DNA of 64,000 nucleotides, taken from positions 27,291,807 through 27,355,806 of the forward strand of contig OY783206.1 of assembly GCA_963678705.1 (NCBI GenBank), read 5' to 3'. Origin of the DNA: Panorpa germanica. Taxonomy: Eukaryota; Arthropoda; Insecta; Mecoptera; Panorpidae. The notes under the pieces were generated by a model, which saw only the letters and a list, made by a program, of their open reading frames with translations, was not told the DNA's origin and did no database searches. Made by a program: the position numbers and the translations under genes. Positions 10,936-23,500 of the stretch are shown piece after piece. Position 1 is the first letter of the stretch. Each line of letters starts with the position of its first letter.

Positions 10936-11452
10936 GAACTAGAACATTTTTTTATTTCAATAATTTCGTATTTTTTTTTATTAAATAGCTCATAAAAACA
11001 AACCCATTTTGTCAATTTCAATTCGTTTTTAAGAAATAGCAGAGCCAATACCGGAAATTTCGTCCAGGTCCAATTTTTTGACAGGGTCTACTTCAGCATC
11101 ATTTTTAAATTAATCCCTTTTTTTAATTTCAAAAAAGGTTTTTTGTTTGCAGAATAAATGTAATAATAAGCCTAAAAAGTGAACAAATCGTTTTTCATTA
11201 TTTTTATTATAAAAAACAAATTTTGAAATACCTTAAATTTTCGAGCTCTAATGCAAGGCGTCATTGGGCCTGGGATAAAGGAACCGACATTTGTCAGCGA
11301 GGTCGTGGTGACATTCATAATTCCCAAACCTTACTCTTTCTAACACAATAAAAATTTGAATCGTTTTCTATTAAAGTGTTTTATTTAAAAAAAAACCATT
11401 TTGTCCAAACCCTTTAGTACAGTCTACAGCGAAAGTAACAATAATAATTATT

Positions 11453-11458
11453 TTATTT
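11453..11458 (-). promoter_or_regulatory. Poly(A) signal of the FBXW5-like gene
   Basis: TTTATT on the plus strand is AATAAA on the minus strand, 93 bases after the stop codon of the minus-strand gene whose last exon ends at 11551. It is the nearest consensus signal. Confidence 0.6.
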
Positions 11459-11550
11459 AAACAAATTTGTAACATTTTAGAAACACGTCAACAAATATAA
11501 CAACATTAGTAGGAGGACAGTTTTTCAGGTTCTCCAGTGGTCAAAAATCT

Positions 11551-14500
11551 CTAAATGTTCTCCAAGTAGCTCAGATCTAAATTCCTCGCCACGTTCCAAC
11601 TTCTGTAGATCGTCAAGTTTTTATCTTTGGCAGAGATTAGCATCTCCTCACCACATGGGTCTACAGCCACTTTTCTGTCAACATTCAAGCTCGGTTCAAG
11701 AACGACGCCGTAATGCCGATCGGAAATGTTCAAAGGGTGAAGCACCCCACAACTGCAAAAGATAGGACGTCTCTGTTACTGAAGAAACAAAATAATAGTA
11801 AAAATAGCGAACTAATATGTATTGCTATTCCAGGCACTGGTTTATGAGCCGCTGATGTACGCAGATCAGTAATCCACTCATTAGTTTACGAGTTACAGTG
11901 AGTTTTTATAATTTTCACAACATTGCAATAATCTGAATTTCGTATATTGATAAAACATTGCTTTTAATACGATTTTAAGACAGTCTTGTCCTCATTACCT
12001 GGCTGTATAGTTCCGGGTCATATTCGTTGTTGTTCCAAAGTGTCCATTCGGCTCCGATCGCGTTCCAATTAATTTGACAGCCGGGTAAACTCTCTCTTGC
12101 GTCCTTATGTCGAATTTGATTTGGAAGATTTCATAAGGGTGGTCCCGTTCTGCCTGAAACGGATCTGCTCCTCTTACTAATATCTTGGTATTGACGTACA
12201 GGTACCTGCAAAAATTATGTCATTTGGCAGTACTTCCGGTTCGGCAATAGCACGAATTTTACAAATACAATATAGCCTCATTCCTACTCATTTAATTTAC
12301 GTTTTAGTTACGTATAATTAATTTACTTGGTGCGCATGCGTCGTTAGTAATATAAATGTTGACAGTTGAACAAAATTGAATGTGGAATAATTAAAATTGC
12401 TGTTTTTAATAACAATTAGTAATAGAAATTGTTTTTACTTCTTTATTTTTAACAAACTGACATTGAACTTCTTTATAAAAATAAATTCTACTGCATTTTG
12501 ACAGATTCTCACATTTTGGAGGTTATAATATTGTTGTAAGTACGCATATGTCGCACTTACCTTTTATTTTTAATGATATTAAATGTTAATTATGTAATAG
12601 AATTATATTATGTAAACAGTTTTTGTATTAGTATTAAGATCGTAAAGAATAATTATTTAAGTTTAGCGCTTATAAATATTGTCTCTGGTTTGTGGAGATT
12701 AATATTGATTTAATGCTGGTAATTCAGTATTGGCGTTCTGTGATGTGAAATAAATTATTATATATTAAATTGCACAAGACGCTGAAAGCCAGTCTTCTCC
12801 TGAGTCTCAAAGCAAGCATTACTATTCGCAACTTCGTACGTATTGAATAGTGAGCACATTTCAACTATTAATTAAATTATAACACTATAGAATTACATTT
12901 TGTTTTATATCTGTCATCTTCGTTAATCTAATAAAATACTATTGTAATTAAGTAAGCAGATATAATATTACAACGAATAAATGATATATTTTAATAAAAG
13001 TGTTTGTATTAATAGTAATAAAAAGATACTAATTGTTCAACCGTCGCATGTCGCAACGAGGTTACTTTAGACCGCTCAAGTATTCTCTAATTGCAACAAT
13101 ACACCGTCTGAACAAGAATCCTTATTAATCATCTTAAGAAAGATATTCGATTACTACTGTAATTGGTGTTGGAAGTCGTCAACTGAAGAATCTACTACCA
13201 GAAGCTAGCATCCCTGCAGAATGTACTAGTAAGCTGAGTAATCTCCTCCAGAACGACAATACGACACAATTTTACAACATTGGTGTCAGGTGGGGTCTCG
13301 AAGAGATATTCCTACACATAAATATCCAAGAGGTACGCCCAAAATTTTTTTCTATATATTCTACACCTGGATGCAGATCAATTATTCTGGATACCACTAC
13401 GTCGATCGATTATTTCCAAGATTGCCGAAGAGTACGAGATAGAACGTCAATTCATCTGTATTTCACATAATTTTTCTACAAGTCCGGTGGATGTAAAACA
13501 ACAGCCCGCTGAACCAGAAAAAAAAAAAGAAATCTTTTGCCCCCAGCGAATGGATGGATGCTTCTAGAACAAATGGAATAATCTAAACTGATGTTAATCG
13601 TTTCCAGAACCCTGCACACAGCTGTACATAGATCAAAATCGAAAGTTTTTTTTGTTAAGTATAATAAGACAGTATCTTTTTATCTTGTATACAATTATTA
13701 TCATAAATTGATAATTGTATTTTTTTCTATTAGTAGCATCCTTGTAATTCATTGAAGCTATTATTTTTTTAGTATTATATTCAATACTTTTGAATATTTG
13801 CTATAACCTATCTATTAGTAGCATCCTTGTAATTCATTGAAGCTATTATTTTTTTTTAGTATTATATTCAATACTTTTGAATATTTGCTATAACCTATCT
13901 ATTAGTAGCATCCTTGTAATTCATTGAAGCTATTATTTTTTAGTATTATATTCAATACTTTTGAATATTTGTTATAAAATAACAATTTTGTAGCATCATT
14001 GTTCAATATTTTTAGTATTATATCCAATACTTTTGAATATCTACTATAATATTTCCTATAATTGTTTCTACAATTATATTAATTCATGTTTAATATTTTT
14101 AGAACATCTTTATGAACGAGAAAGAATTTTGAAAAGGAGAAGTAAAGAGCTGAAGCAGTTAGATAGCAGTCTGTTCAATCAGAGAGACTACCTTCCTGTT
14201 ACAACTGCGGTGTCTGAGCCCCATCGGAAATTTCCTGTGAGTTACTGTTTTCGCTAGCAATTTTTCCTTGTCAGAATCCTATTTTTCGGAGAGTCGTTTA
14301 TTGGTACAAAATAATCTTTAGTCTGTATATTATATATAACTTTAATTAAGTACTATGGCACCGAACGTTCATTCACTCACACTAGTTGAGAATACAATCA
14401 ATCTAATTAATGAGTTTTCAAAAAATCTAGAAGTCCAATCAACATCCTTAACAATAGTTGAATTAAAAATCAAAAACTTAGACAAAGCTTGGGTTAAATA

Positions 14501-17500
14501 TAGTAGTATCGTAGAAGCATTGCTTCCAACTCTAAAAAATGAAGAAGCTTCGGCTATCGTTAGTAAGTCTATGGAAGTTGAAAGTATTTATGACGACACT
14601 CTTATTTACTTGTTGAATTATAAGCAAACATTTGAGAATGATACACATATTGTAGACGACTCAAAAAGTATAGATTCAATAAAAAATCTGAACTTAAGTC
14701 CAATGCAACTAACCGTTTTTGATGGAGAATATATTAATTGGCAAAGTTTTATGGAATTATTTACAAATTTAATTCGTAATAATAGTAAACTATCAAGCAT
14801 TGAAAAAATGCATTATTTAAAGTTAAATTTGTCAGGAGAACCACTCAAACTCATAAAGAATTATCCTTTAACAAATGATAATTACGAAATTGTTTGGAAC
14901 ATCCTTTGTAAACGTTATGATAACAAGGTAGCACTTATTGAAACCTGTTTAAACAATTTAATAAACTACAATGTTATACGTTTAGAGTCCGAAATCAATA
15001 TCAAAAAACTACTAGATGAAATTAATGAATCGATTAGAGCATTAACCGAATTGGGGATATATTCTAATCATTCAGATTTTATGTTAATACATATTTTAAA
15101 GACCAAATTAGATTTTAATTCGTCAAAGGAATGGGAAAACAGAAATAATTCTGAATTACCAACCTTAAATGAATTTACAGAGTTTCTGGAGAGACGGTGG
15201 CGCAATCTAGAAAGAAGAAGGCATATTAAAGTCAAAACATATCCAAGCGTTCCTAATTCTAATAGTAAACCAGTTTCAAGCAAGCAAATTCCTAATAAGG
15301 TCGAAACAAAAACTAAAAATTTGTTCTGTAACCATTGTAAGAAAAGTGGTCATACAGAAAAGTATTGTTTTATTAAGAAGGAAAATCTAGATACGGGTAA
15401 CCCTATTGCTCAAGTTAATACTTGTAGGGAGGCCACAATTTTATCAGAACCTTCTACTTGTTGTGAAAGATCGAAACATCTTATATCTGATGGTTCTCAA
15501 GTATCTTTTACTAACAAGACACAACACAATTCAAATAATGAATTATGTTTTTTTTATGATTTTGATGAGATCAATACGGGTAATTTACAAAATAATAATG
15601 ATATTCTAAGTTTTGACAGTAAAAATAAAAATGTTAAGGCTAAGCAAACAGTTGACACTATCCAATTCAAGATGGTCGCAGCCAAAGCTAAAACCGTATC
15701 ATTTTTATTAGATACTGGTTCTCAAATCTCCTTGATTAAACAAAATATTTTAAATAACAATGTCAGAATTAATAATAAATCTAAAATTCTATTGAAGGGT
15801 ATTTCTGAAGGCACGCCTTATACCTTAGGTTCACTGAAAACTTCTATAATTTTAGATAGTAATAAGTCGAAACAAACTTTACAGGTTGTGTCAGAAAATT
15901 TCCCCATTAAACACGATGGAATTATAGGGTTAGATATTTTACGGAAACTAAATGCAGTAATTAATCTAAAAATGAACAGTGTACAATTCTCAGAATGTGG
16001 CAAAGTAATTGAGCTCCCACTTATAAATATAAACAATATCGTTTTACCAGCACGTACGAGGAAGATAATTCCTATGTCAGGTTCTACAGTAGGAGTTTGT
16101 GTAGCCAGGGAATTGTTACCTGAAGTTTTTTTAGCTAATGCATTAATCAAGCCCGTCAAAAATATTTTCTATATTTCAATAATAAATTCTTCAATAAAAA
16201 ATATAATACTTAGTAATTTCAAACCGAATATCATACCGATAGATCAATTTAGTATTTACCATTTTTCAAAATCAAGTCCTAACAACCGTAAGGAACTTTT
16301 ATTAAACAATTTAAATCTTTCACATGTCAATTCAGAATTAGTAACAGAATTAATAGAAATCTGTGACAGCTTTAATGACATATTTTTTTTACCGGGAGAC
16401 AAGTTATCTTGTACGAGCGCATTAAGTCATAAGATAAAGATTAATTCTTCTAAACCCGTTAACGTTAAACCGTATCGATTGCCCCATGCGCAAAAAGAGA
16501 TTGTGGAAAAGCATATTCAGGAACTGTTGGTCAACAACATAATTGAAGAAAGCGACTCACCCTATAACGCACCTTTATTAGTAGTACCAAAAAAACCAGA
16601 TGCGTTAGGTAATAAACAATTCCGCGTAGTAGTCGATTTCCGTAAACTTAACGAGCAGACAACAAGTGACGCCTATCCTTTGCCTCTTATACATGATATA
16701 CTGGACCAACTTAGTGGTGCAAAATTTTTCTCTACCCTTGACTTAGCAAGCGGTTTTCACCAGGTCCCTATGCTTCCCGAAGATAAAGAGAAAACAGCAT
16801 TTAGTGCGAACTTTAAACACTATCAATTTGTAAGAATGCCATTCGGACTTAAAGGAGCCCCCCCCATGTTTCAGAGACTTATGTCTCACGTTCTCACAGG
16901 TTTGCAAGGAATAGATTGCTTAATCTATCTGGACGATGTAGTCATTTTTGGAAAAAACATTTCTGAGCACAACCAAAGATTAAAAAACGTTTTTTCTAAA
17001 TTACGGGAACATAATTTGAAGCTCCAACCATCCAAATGTAACTTTCTACATAAAGATTTGATTTATTTAGGTCACGTTATTAATGAAACAGGTATTCTAC
17101 CAGATCCTTCTAAAGTAGAAGCAATAAAGAATTTCCCCATTCCAAACAGTCCTAAACAAATTAAAACATTTTTGGGTATGTCTGGTTATTATCGCCGACA
17201 TATACCGCATTACGCAGAGATAGCCAAACCACTATATAATGCAGCAAACAGTAATGTTAAAGTATTAGAATGGTCAGACCAATGCGACGAATCATTTAAA
17301 ACTTTAAAAAATAAATTAACCATATCACCTGTTTTGCAATACCCGGACTTTAGTAAAAATTTCGTTGTAACCACGGATGCAAGTAAATATGCTATAGGTG
17401 CAGTCCTTTCACAAGGTACTATTAAGGAAAGCCACCCAATAGCATATGCTTCAAGAACTCTAAATAAGGCACAACAAAATTACACAACTACTGAACGTGA

Positions 17501-20500
17501 GTTATTAGCAGTAGTATGGGCTGTGGCTCATTTTAGACCCTATCTCTATGGAAAGTTTTTTAGTATCGTAACAGACCATCAAGCCTTGACTTGGTTAATG
17601 AGTATTAAGGACCCGAGTTCTAGACTTATGCGTTGGCGGATAAAACTAGAGGAATATAATTACGAAGTAATATATAGACCAGGTAGTTCGATTCCACACG
17701 TAGATGCCCTAAGTCGCGTATACTCACTTCAGGTTGAAACAATGGATGTCACATACGAAAATTATTTAGAAATAATTAAAAATAAAATTATCATAAACAA
17801 TAAAGTAATTGAACATGATAAAAGTTTATATGACGCACCGACGTCATTTTCATTAGTAGATTTTGTATCAAAAGATTTTAAAAATTCAATTGGAAATTCT
17901 CCTGAATTAATCAATAAATTTAGTAGTATCAATGCATTTCTAATACAAGAAAAAGAAGTATCAGAAATTGCATATGTTGAAATTGATACTAGATTTATTA
18001 TCTGTTTAATAATTAAGGAATTTCATTTTAATCTACCAAATTATAAAGAAATATTTTTGGCATTAGTGAATCTGAAAAACTTTTGTACTTTACACAAAAT
18101 TACTAACATAGCTATGAACAGGTTCGAGTCTGAACTAAGTAAATTAGATTTTGCCCAGTTACGAACTATGATCAGACATATCTTTGATAAAACAAATATA
18201 ATAGTACACATTTATAATGACACTATACTTAAAATTAGTGACCCTGAGTTAATAAACAATGTAATTTCGGAATTTCATGTTAATCCCACAGCAGGCCACT
18301 TAGGAGTTTCTAAAACAATTAAACGATTAAAATCACACTTTAAATTTCCAAGTATGATTAGAAAAGTTAAAAATTTTATTAGACAATGTGTATCATGTCA
18401 AAAGAATAAAGTGTGCAAATTAAATAAATGCCCATTAACAATTACATCGACTTCGAAACATAGTTTCGAAAGGTTGGCTTTGGACATAGTATATCTTCCC
18501 AAGAAGGACGACGACGACAAATACAAATACTTACTAACAATACAGGATGACCTTACTAAATTTACGGAAGCTATTCCTATTATAAACCAGGAGGCAAATA
18601 CTGTCGCGAAAGCATTAGTAACTAACGTTATTTGTAGGTACGGAGTTCCTAATATGATCTTAACAGACCAAGGAACAAATTTCATGTCAAAAATTTTTAA
18701 AGATATATGCAAATTGTTAAAAATTAAACAATTAAAAACAACAGCATTTAGACCAGCAACCAACGGTGCCTTAGAAAGAGTTCATAGAACCCTTGCCGAG
18801 TATCTAAGGAATTTTTGTAAAAAGCAGGATGATTGGATAAATTGGATTCCCTATGCAATGTTCGTGTATAACACAACTCCGCATACAGCGACCGGTTTTA
18901 CTCCTTTCGAACTAATTTATGGACATAAGGCAAATCTGCCTTCAATTTTTTATAAAGAACCAATTGAGGTAAATACTTATAATAATTTTATAGTAGAACT
19001 CAAACACAGGTTACAAGTAGCGAGGGAACTTGCTATAAATAACTTGGTTAAAAGCAAAGAAAAAACAAAATTATATTTTGATAAAAGGGTCAATTCTCTT
19101 TTCACACCTAAAGTAAACGAACTAGTTTTATTAAGAAATGAACAGTTACCAACTAAAGGACAGTCAAAAAAACTTTTACCCTTATACGTAGGACCGTATA
19201 AAGTTACTAAAATTATATCCCCTGTTAATACAGAAATACTAATTGGTAAAAAACATACGGTAGTTCATAATAATAGGTTGAAGAGATTTTGTACCAATGA
19301 ATAAAAACTTGACGAATGAAATGGATTTTGTCAGGGATGATTGTTTTGTGGAGCAGTGTTAACTCTATACGATGGGATCAGAATCGTTGTCGACACTTTG
19401 CTTCTCTTTTTGTTTTTTTCTAGAATTGTAACTCGTATATTTTGTTTTTATACGTGTCCCTTTTTTTTTGAAAGGGGGTGTTGTGATATGTACGACATCT
19501 CCCCTATCACAATTTTTCCTTTTTCTTTTCCTTAGAGCAGAAACGCATATGTTTTGTTTTATATGCGTTCCTTTTCTTTGGTTGAGGAGTGTTGTAAGTA
19601 CGCATATGTCGCACTTACCTTTTATTTTTAATGATATTAAATGTTAATTATGTAATAGAATTATATTATGTAAACAGTTTTTGTATTAGTATTAAGATCG
19701 TAAAGAATAATTATTTAAGTTTAGCGCTTATAAATATTGTCTCTGGTTTGTGGAGATTAATATTGATTTAATGCTGGTAATTCAGTATTGGCGTTCTGTG
19801 ATGTGAAATAAATTATTATATATTAAATTGCACAAGACGCTGAAAGCCAGTCTTCTCCTGAGTCTCAAAGCAAGCATTACTATTCGCAACTTCGTACGTA
19901 TTGAATAGTGAGCACATTTCAACTATTAATTAAATTATAACACTATAGAATTACATTTTGTTTTATATCTGTCATCTTCGTTAATCTAATAAAATACTAT
20001 TGTAATTAAGTAAGCAGATATAATATTACAACGAATAAATGATATATTTTAATAAAAGTGTTTGTATTAATAGTAATAAAAAGATACTAATTGTTCAACC
20101 GTCGCATGTCGCAACGAGGTTACTTTAGACCGCTCAAGTATTCTCTAATTGCAACAATACACCGTCTGAACAAGAATCCTTATTAATCATCTTAAGAAAG
20201 ATATTCGATTACTACTGTAATTGGTGTTGGAAGTCGTCAACTGAAGAATCTACTACCAGAAGCTAGCATCCCTGCAGAATGTACTAGTAAGCTGAGTAAT
20301 CTCCTCCAGAACGACAATACGACACAATTTTACAACAATATAATGTAGTGTTTTTAATTTAGAAACAAAGGACCTTGTAAGGTTCTAAAAGGACAAAGAA
20401 AACGTAAATTTATTTCTAAATTGTGATAGGAAGTTGAAATTATGTATATAGACCAACTTTAGGATTCAGAATTTACAAATCGTATAAAAAATTAAGCTTG

Positions 20501-23500
20501 AACACCTGTTAACAAATATAGTAAAATACAGACGTTGCTTAGCGACGGGATAAACGTTAGTGTTACCTGTGGTTAGGACACAAGAACATTTCGGCAATTT
20601 GTCCTTCTACAGCCACGACTTTATCTTCCGTGTCGTAAGTTTCATCTGCTGGGTGGAATTCTCTGTAGTTAAGAGCTTCTTCGATCGTTAAGTTTTTATT
20701 CAACGATTTGAAGTATTTCATATTTCTGAATTTCTTAAAAACTGGAAAATATTTAAAATGGTATGAAAGGACGGACACTACATGACATTATATGTCTCTT
20801 TAATTTTTTGCAAATTTTTGTCCCTTTAAAGAGGTCCTAGTACCACCGTAATCTAAACAATTTCCGTAATGCTTTATAAATATTTTGTACTTATTAAATA
20901 TTATTAATTAATATTTTACGTTTAACAAACTCATTACGTACAAAGATATTGTTACTTCAATGTTCTTCCGCTAGGCGACACTTTTTTAATTAATTTCGTA
21001 GCACTTTTCGCACGGTCGCCGCTGAAAGAACACCTACCCTTAATTTGATATTTTCAAATGAGAGCGTTTCTTGCTGGACACATTTTTTAAATATTTTCTC
21101 ACCCTGTCAAAATGTTTTATATAAAACGAATATTACAGCATGATCAATAAATATTTTGATCGTGCAATATTGTAAATTTATTTAAACATTACTCTAAATT
21201 TAGTTATGTAACCATGGCAACAACACATTGGTATTTTGTTTATGTTTAGCCACCTGCACTGAGTTCAATGACCGGTAAGTCATCACAAGTTCTGTTCATT
21301 ATTTTGCAATGTTTGTTTTTAGAGAAAAATTATTACAATGTGTTAGAGCAGTGCAAAGTTTTCAATAAGATTTTTCTATGTAAACGAAAGAGACAGCAAT
21401 ATTACTGTAAAAATATTTATAAAGTAAATAATTGTATTTAATGTTAGGGTTATGTCGGTGGATGTGTTACAGTTAAAGACGAGCTTGAGACATTGCGATA
21501 GCCTGCGTAATGATTGACTGTTGAAGAAAAGAGATGGATATAGTTTGTAGATCAATCTAACAAAATAACTAGCAACTACATATACTCATTTAAATTAAAG
21601 AAAATATTTGATTTGTTTGCGAGTTGGAACTTGCTAGGTGAGTGGGTGGGTGGTTGGGTGAGTGCGGTGGAAGGGGCATGGATTTTATAACAAATTAAAC
21701 TTATAGTAAAATAAACAGTAATACGTAGTGTAAATAATTTCCGTAACAATATTATATTAGTTATTACTTTTTTCATGCTTATGAAAAATAATTCTAAAAT
21801 TTATAGATAATATTACACTATAAATTTAAAAAAAATTTAATTACAGAAAATACATTCAATTGAGTAAAAAAAATAAGGTACTCTAAATGGCATTGGCACA
21901 TTTGACAACACCGCTAGAGTACATAATCTGAAAATTAAGACCCAATGCATTTACAATATTCGCGGTTACTCATGCGGAAAACCTACCCTTATTTAATTTC
22001 TTTTATTCATTATTGACTATCGTAAAACAAATTTACAAAGCTTCAGCAAGTTTTACATTCTTTAATTATCCTGGTTCATTAAACGGCTATTTTAATTGTT
22101 TCTATCTTCAATAATATTGCGACTATTTAAAACAAATCACATTTGAGATCCTGATAGTTAACTTTATCAGTACGTGTAATACACATTTCTAAAATCTAAG
22201 ATACTGTTCACAGCCCGAAGTAAAATGTGTTTCAAGTGGGGCCCTATAAACAGAGTTTTGATAATACTTACCGATCAGTCGCTGCCTCGGTTCGCGAGTG
22301 GCAGTTAAATAAATTAATAATTTATTATAAAAAGAGGAATCAGAAAGTGCAGGCGCCGCAGCATCGTGGTCGTCCATGCTGAAGAAAAAACAAGAAAGAA
22401 ATCTGATTGAAGTGACATCAATTCATTCTCCAAATATTATTAACTGTGGCGGGAGAAGAGGCAGCGAGAAGAAGAGAAGAAGGCACAAGTGTGGAAGAGG
22501 AACGACGGGGCAGAAACAGGAAAGAATGGAAAAAATTGATAACAGCAAATATAATGAAAGATACAACAGGATTTGGGAGAGAGAAAATAGAAGAATCACA
22601 AGAATCAGATTGAGATTGGGAAACGAAGAGAAAGGCAGCCGATTCTGAGAAAATATACTGATATACTTCCATTTATCTGTTTTGTTTGTACTTTTCTTTT
22701 TTCTTTTGGAAGAAGTGAGAATGGGTAGATAGTATGTACTAAATCACAATGATATGAAATTTAATGTAAATGAAATAATAATAACATTAACTTTGAAACA
22801 GAGATGGCAACTTAAAGTTTTAACAGTAGGGGATAATAACCACGGTAAGTAAAAACCTCACTCAACTACCCAGTAAACATTTTGGAGCATTTTGGAGTCA
22901 CTTTGACATCATATTGGAGATGCGTATGATTTTTTTGTCATGAAAGAGTTCATTTATAGTTCAGTTTCTCACAATCGTTCATATGAAATGTCTGTTTTAT
23001 CGGCTACAGATGACGGAACCACTCCACCTGTCGGAATACAAATGAAGATAAAGTTGATGTAAACTATAATTGAAGTGCAATAGTGATAGAAACGTCACTA
23101 AATAGGGCACTTCAGCAAATGTTTACTGGGTACTTGAAAGTATGATAGCTAGTTTTTTTTCTGTCTTCATCGGTAAATAACTTAATTTCACAATTTTGTT
23201 AAGAGACCTGTTAAAGGTGATTCAGAACTAACCGTGCTATCAAAAATGTTGAAATTTGATAACGATTTCGAATGGTTGCTGTATTTAAGGTGTAGACGGG
23301 TATCAACGCAGTCTCTTCCCGCTCAGAAGCTCCATTGAGAAGTAGAAGATTGTATCTCCTAACACCGCTAACGCGTCTAATGATTCCGCAGTAAATGTAA
23401 TTGTCGTCGAACCATTTTCCAGAACACTTCAGCGGCGAATTGGGGAAGGTGCAGATGCGTTTTAAGGCACTCGTGCCTAAAATGTAAATATGAAATTAAT

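Larger units (their letters stand above)
12532..20337 (+). mobile_element. Complete Ty3/gypsy LTR retrotransposon, 7806 bp
   Basis: Two 748-bp LTRs begin TG and end CA, with ATAT target duplications at 12528-12531 and 20338-20341. The internal part has a primer-binding site, a leader with ~85-bp tandem repeats, one uninterrupted Gag-Pol frame of 1649 codons and a purine-rich segment before the 3' LTR. No envelope ORF is present. Line-by-line reading of the two LTRs shows no difference, which points to a very recent insertion. It lies in intron 6 of the FBXW5-like gene in opposite orientation, and within an older R1 repeat. Pol domain order (PR-RT-RH-IN) and sequence are Ty3/gypsy; Gag looks BEL/Pao-like. 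Confidence 0.97.

Noticed and set aside
11701..11770. Alternative acceptor TTCTTCAG near 11773 for the last FBXW5-like exon
   Set aside because: It shifts the frame into a stop after 15 codons, whereas TTTTGCAG at 11753 keeps phase 2 and the WD-type C-terminus.
15818..18763. Minus-strand ORFs inside Gag-Pol
   Set aside because: Shadows of the 1649-codon frame.
22376..22672. Overlapping ORFs on both strands in a purine-rich patch
   Set aside because: Purine/pyrimidine bias keeps frames open; the region is the acceptor side of intron 4 of the FBXW5-like gene.
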